Positions 47,488 through 56,800 of a stretch of 64,000 nucleotides of DNA are shown piece after piece (positions within the stretch are counted from its first letter, which is position 1; every line of letters begins with the position of its first letter). The stretch comes from JAPOXR01 sp965116115 (GTDB lineage: Bacteria > Pseudomonadota > Alphaproteobacteria > Rhodobacterales > Rhodobacteraceae). Made by a program: the position numbers and the translations under genes. Location of the stretch: NCBI GenBank assembly GCA_965116115.1, contig OZ220486.1, forward strand, positions 310,001 through 374,000, read 5' to 3'. The notes beneath the pieces are model-generated. The model did not search any database. It was not told the origin of the DNA and saw only the letters and a list, made by a program, of their open reading frames with translations.

Positions 47488-47850
47488 TCAGCCCAGAGCG
47501 GTCTTCGCTTTCCCCACGATTTCGGAAAACACTTCCGGTTCCCGCACCGCGAGATCAGCCAGCACCTTGCGGTCCAGTTTGATTCCGGCCCGCCCCAGCC
47601 CGTAAATGAACCGGGAGTAGTTCAGTTCGCTGTCATTCTCGCGGACGGCGGCGTTGATGCGCTGAATCCACAGGGCGCGGAAATTCCGCTTTCTGACTTT
47701 GCGGTCCCGGGTCGCGTACTCCCGGGCTTTTTCAACGGCGCGCTTGGCAGCCGAAAACGTGTTCTTGCGCCGTCCATAGTAGCCTTTCGCCGCTTTCAAG
47801 ACCTTTTTGTGCCGCGCATGAGTGACGGTTCCGCCTTTTACACGTGCCAT
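47488..47850 (-). CDS. rplT: 50S ribosomal protein L20
   Basis: 120 residues, full length. MARVKGGTVTHARHKKVLKA, GYYGRRKNTFSAAKRAVEKA and FRALWIQRINAAVRENDSEL are the conserved rRNA-binding region. It lies just after rpmI, 11 bp away, in the usual order. Confidence 0.98.
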   Translation of the reverse strand: MARVKGGTVTHARHKKVLKAAKGYYGRRKNTFSAAKRAVEKAREYATRDRKVRKRNFRALWIQRINAAVRENDSELNYSRFIYGLGRAGIKLDRKVLADLAVREPEVFSEIVGKAKTALG

Positions 47851-47861
47851 TGCGATTCTCC

Positions 47862-48062
47862 TCAGCGTCCGTAGGGCATGAACGACTTGGCCAGTTTTTC
47901 GTCCGGTTTCGACAGTACCGCCGTTCCCCTCGCGTTGCGGATGAACTTGTTGGAGCGTTTGATCATGCCGTGACGTTTCCCGGACTGCTGGACCTTGATC
48001 CGGCCGTTTGCCGTGACCTTGAATCGCTTCTTCGCGCTTGATTTGGTCTTCATCTTCGGCAT
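47862..48062 (-). CDS. rpmI: 50S ribosomal protein L35
   Basis: 66 residues, full length: MPKMKTKSSAKKRFKVTANG and the C-terminal NARGTAVLSKPDEKLAKSFM. First gene of the rpmI-rplT-pheS run. The usual upstream infC gene is missing; secE lies there instead. Confidence 0.98.
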   Translation of the reverse strand: MPKMKTKSSAKKRFKVTANGRIKVQQSGKRHGMIKRSNKFIRNARGTAVLSKPDEKLAKSFMPYGR

Positions 48063-48161
48063 TTCATTCTCCTGCGGGCGGGGTGTCCAACGCGGAGCCC
48101 GGTCGCGGCTGCGGAACAGACCTGTTATTTTATCATTTCCGGCAATGCAAACCCGAATCGC

Positions 48162-48356
48162 CTAAAACGCGTCAAGCAGCGAGGTCAGTCCGAACGCGAT
48201 GACCTGATCAACCAGAAAGAAGAACAGCGCAGTGAGAGTCGCCAGCAGAAAGACCATGACGGTCGTGACGAGAAGTTCCCGGCGCGTCGGCCAGACCACC
48301 TTCGACACTTCCGTCCGGGTTTCCTGAATGAACCGGAACGGAGAAATCTTGGCCAT
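48162..48356 (-). CDS. secE: Preprotein translocase subunit SecE
   Basis: 64 residues, the short single-membrane-segment form. FIQETRTEVSKVVWPTRREL is the conserved cytoplasmic helix and LVTTVMVFLLATLTALFFFL the membrane segment. Part of the SecYEG channel. It follows tRNA-Trp as in most bacteria, but the usual next gene, nusG, is absent. Confidence 0.97.
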   Translation of the reverse strand: MAKISPFRFIQETRTEVSKVVWPTRRELLVTTVMVFLLATLTALFFFLVDQVIAFGLTSLLDAF

Positions 48357-48478
48357 TTTGTCTCTTCCTGAATTTGTCGGGTCATCCCCTGTACATCCGG
48401 GGTTTCAGACATTCAACTGAATTCCGGACGCCGGGAACTGCGGTCAGCAGCCGGTATGAATCCGCCGCCGCCGGACAC

Positions 48479-48554
48479 TGGCAGGGGCGGAGGGACTCGA
48501 ACCCCCGACAACCGGTTTTGGAGACCGGTGCTCTACCAGCTGAGCTACACCCCT
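48479..48554 (-). tRNA. tRNA-Trp (anticodon CCA)
   Basis: On the minus strand it begins AGGGGTGTAGCTCAGCTGGT and ends in GCCCCTGCCA with an encoded CCA end. The anticodon stem reads CGGTCT-CCA-AAACCG. The cloverleaf arms all pair, including the T arm GGGGGTTCGAGTCCCTC. Confidence 0.97.
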
Positions 48555-48571
48555 GTTCGCCCGTGCCGCCG

Positions 48572-48600
48572 TCGCTACCGGTTCGCTTCGCTGTTTGCAA
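48572..48600 (-). promoter_or_regulatory. Probable promoter of tRNA-Trp/secE
   Basis: On the minus strand TTGCAA (48600-48595), a 17-base spacer, and TAGCGA (48577-48572), about 18 bp before the tRNA. Confidence 0.5.
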
Positions 48601-48704
48601 CATGTTTGCGGCCGGCTTCTGGATGATTCTGATCAATTCGGGCCTGAGTGACAGAAACTCCGCGCGGATTACACCGGCCGCGCGGCGGCTATCAACCTAA
48701 CATA

Positions 48705-48894
48705 CTCATATGAATCAAACCAAGGATAATTCCATAAGGCGTCATCCACAGGGGTTGCTCGGCGCGAGGCTGCAGCAAACTTCCATTTCACCGCTCATCC
48801 GCAGCCGTGCAATCCTGTCGCGGGTTCCCCTTGCCGGCCGCTGCCGGCAAGGGGAGGCGGGGATGCTCGTCCCCGCTGAGCCGTGTCGGGCCGA
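48705..48894 (+). mobile_element. IS110 left-end fragment (copy C)
   Basis: From the CT at 48705-48706 through CATATGAATCAAACC to about 48894 this matches the leader of copies A and B (both hairpins included). It breaks off right after GGGCCGA, the base before the target guide of the other copies. No transposase remains. Confidence 0.85.
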
Positions 48895-48963
48895 GCAGCG
48901 GCCGGCATTTCGAAGGACAGCAGCCGGCCAGCCCGCCTGTGAGCACGACGAAGCCCTTGACGG

Positions 48964-50430
48964 TCATATCCGGCGGTCCCCGGGGAACCTTGAAGCCGTG
49001 CCGGCATGCCGTTCGGCAGATTCATCCGGCCTCTCGCGGGTCAGGAGGGAGATATCCCAGACCCGGAAGGCGGTGACCGCGTCGAAGGCGAGGCACTTGC
49101 GGAGGTCGTCGGCGTCGTTCAGTCGGCGGTCCTCGATCCGCGTTCCGACCTTCAGGGCGTGGAAGAAACGTTCGATCCGCCAGCGCAGTTCGTACCAGCG
49201 CAGAGCGGTGCGGGCGGTCTCGAGGCCGGCTTCGCCCTCCGCAGTCAGCAGCATCCAGTGCAGCGGCGCGCTCTTTTTCCCCTTCAAGGGGCGGCGGGGC
49301 GGGTTTTCCTCAAGGGCGGAGACGGCGGTCATGCGAACCGCCGCCTCGCCCGCCCGGTCTTTCGGGGGGAGCAGGCCGACCGGCGCGCAGCGCAGCGTCA
49401 GCTTCGCCGTACGGCCCTTCCTGCGGCTCGGGCCGCCGCAGGCGGGAACCTCGATTTTCCTTCTTCCTGCAGGGTCTGTCGCCAGCACGAAGTCCCAGCG
49501 ATCGGCGTCGCCGCCCGAGGGCAGCGCTGCCCGGCGCTTCGATCCCCGGCTCGCCCGGATCAGCAGATCCGCCCCTGTCTCCCCGGCGCGCGAGATCAGT
49601 TGCTGGAAGTCGCCCTCCCGATCGCAGACCGTCACCACGCGGGCATCCGGGCAGGCGCGCGCGAGTTCCTGCGCCCGGTCGAGACCGGCGAGCCAGCGGA
49701 CGCTGTCCTTCTCCTCCGCCCGGCGGAAGTCCGCGTCAGCCTCGAACATCCCGAGCGGCCGTCCGGCCGCGTTCACCGCGACGCCGACATGAACCAGGAT
49801 GCCCGATGCTCCGTTGCCGCCGCCGATGTCGTCGAGGCCCGATGTCGCCGACAGGCCGTCGTAGTTCAGCGCGGTCGTGCCCTGCACGACTGGCACGAGC
49901 CGCTCGGCGCGGCACCTCTCGACCGTCTGCTCGAAGTGCGAAGCTGGTATGTGCTCCATCGTCACCGCCTTGTTCGACAGCAGCCGGTAAGCCGCCGCCT
50001 GTTCCGCCTGTCCCGGGAAGATCGCCGGCAGACTCTCGCCGAGGCGCCGGGTCCAGGCCGCGACTGTCCGCGCGATCCGGCGCCTGACCCTGCCGTCCGG
50101 GTGCGTGCTGCGCCCGTACTCCCGTTCGGACCAGCCCCCGTCGCTGTACAGCGATCCGGACCAGCCGGGAACCCGTTCCGGCCCGCGGCTCAGAACCTCG
50201 CGCCAGCCCTCCGAAAGCGGCTTGAGCCAGACCGCGCGGCGCACGCCCGAACGCCGTCCCGAAGTCAGTTCCGGGCAGCGTCTCCATCCCGCGGCCCTGC
50301 AGCTCAGGCCGGACATCTCCGGCCCCGTGAAGGTCTGCGCCGGGACACGACGCTCGCCGCAGGCGGCCGGCTGGTCGCCGGCGATCCGCTCCGCCGCCAG
50401 TCGGAGGACCCGGGACGCGAGACCCTTCAC
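48964..50430 (-). pseudogene. IS4-family (Tn5-like) transposase, apparently circularly permuted
   Basis: An open frame of 488 codons. Residues from about 93 on follow the family from its N-terminus (WSEREYGRS, QAAAYRLLSNKAVTMEHI, VVQGTTALNYDGL, VVTVCDREGDFQQLI, the YELRWRIERFFHALKVG box with the catalytic Glu) and stop after SLLTRERPDESAERHAG. Residues 5-90 (ASRVLRLAAERIAGDQP, LSCRAAGWRRCPELTSG, RAVWLKPL) look like the missing C-terminal part, placed before the N-terminus. Two tandem copies with end deletions would explain this. It is probably inactive. Confidence 0.6.
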
Positions 50431-50489
50431 CCGGACGCCGGGGAAGATATCAGGCGAAACCCTGCATTGCGCCGGGCGGGGAGGTCACG

Positions 50490-50906
50490 GTGCACTACCG
50501 CTTCCATTCCTTGGCCGGGCAACGCGTGACGTGCCGGGCAAGGCGGTCGCTTCACGGGCGTCCGGTTCTCGAAGTCGTCGATTCACAGGGTGCGCGGCAC
50601 CGGATCGCGGAATGGATGACGTCGCCGGATTCCGGGCGGTGCGAGCTTCGCGCCGAACCGAGGCTGTCCCTGGCCGCGCTTGCGGATTCGCATGATCCCG
50701 CGACATCCTTTCCATGTTCTCTTGAGAAGACAGAGGAGGAACCCGATGAAGGACGAAACCGCAGAACCGCAGGTGTTCCGGACAGACCTTTTCCAGGAAA
50801 CGCCGGCGGTTCATCGAAACCCGGAGCTGAGGCAGGCCCTGCAGCCGGCGCTCGCGGCGCTGATCGAGCGGGCAGCAGCGGCCGCTCAGGAGGGGACGGG
50901 CGATGA
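50490..50906 (+). CDS. Small DUF5372-like protein of the recombinase module
   Basis: From the GTG at 50490: HYRFHSLAGQRVTCRARRSL, PVLEVVDSQGARHRIAEWMT, RLSLAALA, the pattern of small proteins encoded beside serine recombinases. After about residue 65 the frame runs on through sequence that also codes for the next gene in another frame, so the natural end is likely near 50690 and the rest is read-through or a frameshift. Confidence 0.5.
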   Translation: MHYRFHSLAGQRVTCRARRSLHGRPVLEVVDSQGARHRIAEWMTSPDSGRCELRAEPRLSLAALADSHDPATSFPCSLEKTEEEPDEGRNRRTAGVPDRPFPGNAGGSSKPGAEAGPAAGARGADRAGSSGRSGGDGR

Positions 50907-50919
50907 CGGTGACGCGTGA
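50746..50919 (+). CDS. Small protein upstream of the serine recombinase
   Basis: 57 residues from the ATG at 50746 with a GAGGAGG site: MKDETAEPQVFRTDLFQETP and ELRQALQPALAALIERAAAA. Its end overlaps the recombinase start. Small acidic/helical proteins occupy this place in related recombinase modules; function unknown. Confidence 0.5.
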   Translation: MKDETAEPQVFRTDLFQETPAVHRNPELRQALQPALAALIERAAAAAQEGTGDDGDA

Positions 50920-52939
50920 CGCGCGGCTGACCGCCGGCTGCTCGGCGCGATCGGCGATCGTGTACATCCGCCAGCCGAGCGGGATGCAGGTCCGCAACAA
51001 CGTCGAGAGGCGTAAGCTGCAATACACCCTTGAGGGCCATGCCCGGGGGCTCGGCTTCGCGAAGGTCGAGGTAATCGACGACGATCCCGGCGTCTCGGGC
51101 GGCGGCGTCCGCCGTCCGGGCTTCGAGCGCCTTCCGCAGACCGTCTGCAGCGGCTCCGTCGGCCTGGTCTTGGCCATCGAGGCCTCGCGTCTCGCGCGGA
51201 ACGGCCGGGACCGGCACGCGCTGCTGGAAATTTGCGCTGTCGTCGGCTGCCTGGTCGGCGACCGCGACCGGATCCACGATCCGGCGACGGTCGACGACCG
51301 AGCCTTTCCAGTGCTGAAAGGCCGGTTCGCGGACATGGAGCTTGCGATGTTCCGCCAGCGGTCCCTGGAAAGCCGCCAGGCGCTGGCCGAGCGCGGAGAG
51401 CTCTTCCCGCACCTGCCGGCCGGCTTCGAGAAGGTCGACCGTCACAGTATCGAGAAGACGCCGGACCAGCGCCGGCGAGACGCGATCGGCATGGTGTTCA
51501 GGAAGTTCCGCGAACTGCGGAGCATCCGTCAGGTCCAGCGCTGGCTCCGCAAGCGCGGCGTCAGGATCCCGGTCCGCGACCTCAAGGGCGGCGGGATCGC
51601 GCAGCGGATCCCGCACGACTCGACGCTGGCCTCGATGCTCCGCAACCCGATTTACGCCGGCGCCTGCGTATACAGGCGCCGGCGCCGGGAGGTGACGGTT
51701 GACGCCGGCGGGACTGAGAAGGTACGCGAGGGGATCATGAAGCCCGAGGCCGAATGGTCGGTTCTGCTGCGCGACCGCTGCGATGGCTGCATCGGCTGGG
51801 ACGAGTACGAGAGGAACCGGAGGGTGATCGAGGCTGACACCGTCGGGAACCAGGGGGCGCCGCGGGCCGGCAGCGCGCTGCTGGCCGGTCTTCTGCGCTG
51901 CGGCCGCTGCGGAGGGCGGCTGCAGGTGATGAACAACGGCAAGTCGCACCGGTATCAATGCCCGGGAGACGCGCGTACAGGGGGCAGCATCCGCATCGGC
52001 TTCGGCGGCGTGCGGGCTGACAGGGCCGCAGGCGCGGCCGTTCCCGCCGCGGCGCAACCCCTCGGCGCAGCCGCCGCGCTGGAGGCGTTCGAGCGGCGCG
52101 GCGACGATGCATCGGCCCGGATCAGGCTTGCCGCCTCGGCGCTGGAGGAGGCCCGGTATAAGGCCGGTCGCGCGCAGGCGCAGTTCGATGCGGTCGATCC
52201 CGGCAACCGTGACATCCTCTGCAACCTGGCGGCGCGGCAGGAGACCTGCCTGGCCGAGGTCTCGGAGCGCGAGGAGCGGGTTCGGGCGCTCGAGGCGACC
52301 CGCGAGGCGCGGGAAGCGGGGTCCGCAGCCCGCGACGCCTTTCTGGAACTGGGAGCCGACTTGGAGCGCGCATGGTCCCATGAGGACGCGACGCCTCAGC
52401 TGCGCAAGACCGTCCTGCGCGCGGCCTTGGTTGAGATCACCGCCGGCATGCGGGAGGACACGGTGCATCTGCTGCTGCACCGGCGCGGCGGCGACCATAC
52501 CGGGATCGAGGTGAAACGCTTCCGCACCGGCGAGCATCGTTATGCGTCCGACAAGGATACCGAAGACCTGATCGCCGGGCTGACCCGGCAGCTGCCCGAC
52601 GAGCAGACAGCCCGGCTTCTCAACCGCCTGGGCCGCAAGACAAGCAAGGGCAACGGCTGGAACAGGGACCGGGTGCGCGCATTCCGTTCACATCGCGGCA
52701 TTCCGGGATATCGTGAGGGCGAACGGCAGGAGCGCGGCGAACTGTCCCTCAGCGAGGCATCGGCGCAGCTCGGCGTCGATCCCTCGGTCGTGCGCCGGCT
52801 GATCCGGGCGGGCATCCTGCCCGCGCGGCAGGTCTGCGCCGGGGCGCCTTGGGCTGTCGCAGCAGCGGATCTCGAGACCCCTCGGGTCGTCGCGGCGCTG
52901 TCCGGCTGCCGGAGCGTCGCCGCCGCGGACCCGAACTGA
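50903..52939 (+). CDS. Large serine recombinase
   Basis: 678 residues. The resolvase domain at the N-terminus has AIVYIRQPSGMQVRNNVERR (candidate catalytic Ser in RQPS) and LVLAIEASRLARNGRDRHAL. The recombinase domain follows (IRQVQRWLRKRGVRIPVRDL, STLASMLRNPIYAGACVY), then a zinc ribbon (LLRCGRCGGRLQVMNNGKSH with a later Cys in YQCPG), a long coiled coil (about 400-460) and a C-terminal helix-turn-helix resembling excisionases (LSLSEASAQLGVDPSVVRRLI). It would integrate and excise its own module at short sites. Uninterrupted, so potentially functional; attachment sites not recognised. Confidence 0.9.
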   Translation: MTVTRDARLTAGCSARSAIVYIRQPSGMQVRNNVERRKLQYTLEGHARGLGFAKVEVIDDDPGVSGGGVRRPGFERLPQTVCSGSVGLVLAIEASRLARNGRDRHALLEICAVVGCLVGDRDRIHDPATVDDRAFPVLKGRFADMELAMFRQRSLESRQALAERGELFPHLPAGFEKVDRHSIEKTPDQRRRDAIGMVFRKFRELRSIRQVQRWLRKRGVRIPVRDLKGGGIAQRIPHDSTLASMLRNPIYAGACVYRRRRREVTVDAGGTEKVREGIMKPEAEWSVLLRDRCDGCIGWDEYERNRRVIEADTVGNQGAPRAGSALLAGLLRCGRCGGRLQVMNNGKSHRYQCPGDARTGGSIRIGFGGVRADRAAGAAVPAAAQPLGAAAALEAFERRGDDASARIRLAASALEEARYKAGRAQAQFDAVDPGNRDILCNLAARQETCLAEVSEREERVRALEATREAREAGSAARDAFLELGADLERAWSHEDATPQLRKTVLRAALVEITAGMREDTVHLLLHRRGGDHTGIEVKRFRTGEHRYASDKDTEDLIAGLTRQLPDEQTARLLNRLGRKTSKGNGWNRDRVRAFRSHRGIPGYREGERQERGELSLSEASAQLGVDPSVVRRLIRAGILPARQVCAGAPWAVAAADLETPRVVAALSGCRSVAAADPN

Positions 52940-53131
52940 ATCGGGTTCGGGTTTTGACCGCCCTGCGAGGCCGCATGGCCACCCGTCCGGCGGCTTGCCG
53001 GCAGGCAACGGGAAAGGCGATCTTCAACGGAACGGGGCGGAAACGCGCGGCAAACCGCCGCTGACACAGGAGGCTGAATGGAAAATCGTTATAAATCAAT
53101 CCTGAAGCGAGGCAGGGTGTTGTGATGGCAT

Positions 53132-53701
53132 CTACGGCAGCAGGAGAAACCGGTGGTCGCACACGACCTTGCCGATATCAGCGACGCGGGCGTCGGCCGA
53201 CCAGCCGATCAAGCCGTCGCGGGGGCCGGGCTGGATCCCGGACGCGGAGAAACCGATGCCGACTGGAACCCCGAAACGTTCAGAACGGAACCAGCACCGG
53301 ACCTGGCCGCCCGGCGGGCGGCTCATTCCTTCCGGATGATGTGTCTCGATCATCGACTCCCAGCGGCGGCGGTCATCCGCGTCCGTCACCGGTTCGAGCG
53401 ACAGGGCGCCGAGGTCGACAAGCGCGCCCGCGACAGAGGTGTCGGGAAAGTCCGCCGCAGGACGCGAGTGCGGATCGAGCCCCGTCTCCTTCGCCTCCGG
53501 CAGGCGCGCGCCCAGCCTCTCCGCAAGCGTCGGCAGGAGCTTGCGCGCCGACGCTAGGCACAGCTTGCCGGTGCGGCCGCACTGACTCTCACGCTTGCAC
53601 AGTTCGCGGGCGAGCGCGGTCCGCGTCAGGTCCCCGTTCTTGCAGGCCCTGTCGAACCATTCCACCGTCTCCGAAGAAATTTGACGCATACCGATCCGCA
53701 T
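53132..53701 (-). pseudogene. DUF4338 (DruA-like) gene, truncated
   Basis: 189 codons: MRQISSETVEWFDRACKNGD and LPTLAERLGARLPEAKE, LGALSLEPVTDADDRRRWES, IETHHPEGM, DGLIGWSADARVADIGKVVC and HRFLLLP, the N-terminal half of DUF4338 proteins. It stops at the edge of the recombinase module, so the C-terminal half is lost. DUF4338 proteins are found both in transposon-like elements and in the Druantia defence system (DruA). Here the setting is mobile DNA and none of the other Druantia genes is present. Confidence 0.7.
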
Positions 53702-53832
53702 GGCCGCGTGATTCGCACGGAAGCCGACAAGGAGTCAAGTGAATATTTTTGATATGCGCGGCGGCGGTTTCCGTTACGGGAAACCAGCGGCCGATCTCCT
53801 GCGGACGTACGTTCAGTTCCGCCGCCGGCAGC

Positions 53833-56800
53833 TCAAAGTTCGTGCAGCCGGATGCCATCGCCGCAGACGTCCTTCGCGATATCCGTCACGTGCCGGTGAT
53901 GCGTCAGGTAGATCGCCTGCCCGGTGCGGCCGATGCGGGCCATCAGCGCACACGCTGCGCGGGTCCGGTCTTCGTCAAAAGTTTCAAAAACGTCATCGCA
54001 GAAGAACGGCATAATTGTTCCGGAAGACGCCATTTGCTCATAGGCTGCCGACCTCAGTGCGAGATAAAGCTGGAACCGCGTTCCCTTGGATAAGTCTTCC
54101 GCACGCTTTGCGGAATTCGCGCTGTCGATGGCGACCAGATTCTCACTTCCGCCGTCATGCTGTGTCCGCAGCTTTTGATAGGCTCCCTCAGTGAGTTCGG
54201 AAAAAGCGTTTTCAGTGGCTTTCAGCATTCCGCTCCGGTGCTTTTCGCTGAATCGCCGGATGGCCGCCTCGGCCACTCGGCAGCCGAAACTCAATTCCAG
54301 ATATTCCAGCGCCGCTTCCTGCATTTCCAGTTCGATCGTGCGGCGCTTCTCCACGAGAACCGCGATCTCATCATCTCCTGTGACGGCGCCGAGCATCGTT
54401 TCCGCCCGCGAGCTGTTGCCTACGGCTTCCTGAAGATCCCTGTCCGCCAGTTCCGCATCCCGCGCTGACTCTTCAAGGTGGGATTTGATCTCCGCCAGAG
54501 TCAGGTCGGCGAGAAGAGTCCGGGCTTCCTCCATATCTGACACGGCGAGTTCCGTGCGGATCTCAAGCTCCAATTTTTCAAGCATCCGCCTTTTGGCAAT
54601 GATTTCCTCCGTTTTCGCCACTGCCTCGCGGAGGTCTTCGAGTGAATTGATCGCGAGAGAGGAAGGAAAACACGAAGACAGCTCACGCATATGAATGTCC
54701 TGCTGATCCAGTTTCCGCGACACAGATTCCAATTCGCTTCGGGCCTTGTCCGACCGCTTGAGCAATTCCCCGTGTCTGGAACTGGCCCGGCGCGCGGAAT
54801 CTCCAATTCTTTTCAGTTCGGAGAACATCGCGCGCGGATCCTCCGCTGGAGGCACGTCGAACCGGCGGGCCACATCGTTCACGGTGCGGCGGAACCCTTC
54901 CCGGTCGGCATTCATTCTGCTGACCCGGTGTTCGATCTCACTGCGCAGCTGGTTCAGATTCCGCAGTTCCTGAAGCGTTTCCTGGAAGCCGTCAAGGTCT
55001 GCACGGCCGACATCGCATCCGAAAATGCCGGCGATGTAATTTTCCAAATCCTTCTCAGCGCCTGACTTTTTCTCCTGAAGAGACACGATGTTCCGCCGCC
55101 GCCGCCTTTGATCCCGGCGATGCCCGTCGAGCCTGTCCTGTGCAAGGCCCAGTTTCCGGCTGTGCTCGCGGTGGCCCTCCGCCGCCTTTCCCGCCATGGC
55201 CGCAACGCTGATAAAGTCCGCTGATCTGACTTCAAGCTCCAAGGCGGCGGCGAGCGCGTCGCGCGCTTCCGCCGCCTTGGCGAAAGTCGCCGTGTGCCTG
55301 CGGTTTTCTGCCGCCAGGTCGTCATGAGCGGATCGGGCTGCCTCGGCCTTTTGCAGCCATTCGGCCAAACCCTCAGGTGACAGCGGCGGCTCTATGCCGA
55401 AGTCTCTTGAGACTTCAGAAAGGATCAGCGCTTTTTCAGCGGATTCGGACTCCAGCCGCGACAGGGTTTTTTGAATGGCGTGACGCTCGATTTCCAGTTC
55501 GCGGGCGCGGGATTCAGCCTGCCGGAGCTCGGCGAGATTGGATGCCTGCGCCAGCCGCCGCTCCGATGCGTCATCCAGGCTTCGCATCGCGCTTTCAAAG
55601 GCATCGGCTGTATCGGAAGTCAGAGAGGCCTTATGTCGCCGCCACCGCTCGTCGCGGACCGATTTCAGACGCAGAGCTTCCGCATCGGAAACCAGGCCGG
55701 CCTCCGCCTTCAGCTGATTGATCTGATCGGCGGTTTTTTCGCGCTTCTGATCCGTTTCACTCAATTTGCGGCGTTGGTGTTCCGCATCCTTCAGTTTGTC
55801 CGAGATTCCAGCCGCGGCGTCCTTGGCTTCAGAGGAAGTCACAGCCGCCGCGGGAACAGCGTCAAACCGCCGTCCGCGGACCGATAAGTCATTGAGCGCG
55901 CGTTCCGCCGCTTCAGCGGCCTCTTCGGTTCTTTCAGCCGCTATCCGGTATTCGCTGATCAGTTCGGAGACGCTGAAACGTTCCAGAATGTCTGACACAT
56001 CGGTCCCTTGGGCAGCGGCGCCTTTCAGACCGGTGATTTCAGCCGAGACGTCGTCGATCATTTCGCCGAGACGGTCGATTTCCTGATTTTCCAGGGAAAC
56101 TTGGCCGTTTAAATCCTTCAAAAGACTGCATTTGCGTGACAATTCGGAAAGCTGCGGTTTGGAGAGGACGAAGGATTTCGGGTCGGCGTCGCCGGACAGA
56201 CCGAGGGATTCCGCCGCGCGGCGCATTCCGCTGACCACTTCATTCAGTTCTTGCTGGCGCTTGGGAAGATCCGGCTCGGCGGTAAGATAACGGCTGCGGG
56301 CTTCCTCGATGTTTTCCAGTTCTTCCAGAAGACCGAGGCGGTCCGGGTCAAGCTCGACGGATCGCAGTTCCCCGGCAAGTTTTTCTCCGTCGGCCTTCAG
56401 ATCATCCCGCCGCGTGACCAGCCGGATGCGGTCTTCGTTGATCCTTTCCAGAATCTCCCGGTCGAAATTCACTTGTTGCGGATAGTGTTCGAATTCAGAC
56501 AGATCCTCAGTCAGTTCACGGACCTGTTCCAGCTTCGGCAAAGCCGAAGCGAATGAATCGTACCGCGATTTCCGGTTCAGCAGCTGTTTGCGTTTGTCCC
56601 GGGCCGACTGCACCGCTTCCTGCGCCGTATCCAGTTCCCCGCGCAGCTTTTGATACTGCGAAGCGGTTATGTCCGCGGCGCTGATCTGTTCAGCGATTTC
56701 ATCCCATTCGCGCTTCAAAGCAGGAAGGCGCGCTTTGCTCCCGCGGAATTTGTACAGGCTCTCGGCCTGTTTTCTGATGCCGTCCAAGAGTTCCGATGCC

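Noticed and set aside
50552..52537. 661-codon antisense frame opposite the serine recombinase
   Set aside because: A shadow of a GC-rich gene with all recombinase motifs on the other strand.
53132..53701. Druantia defence system
   Set aside because: Only half of a DUF4338 protein is present, with no druB-E or large helicase; DUF4338 genes are also common in transposon-like settings, which fits here.
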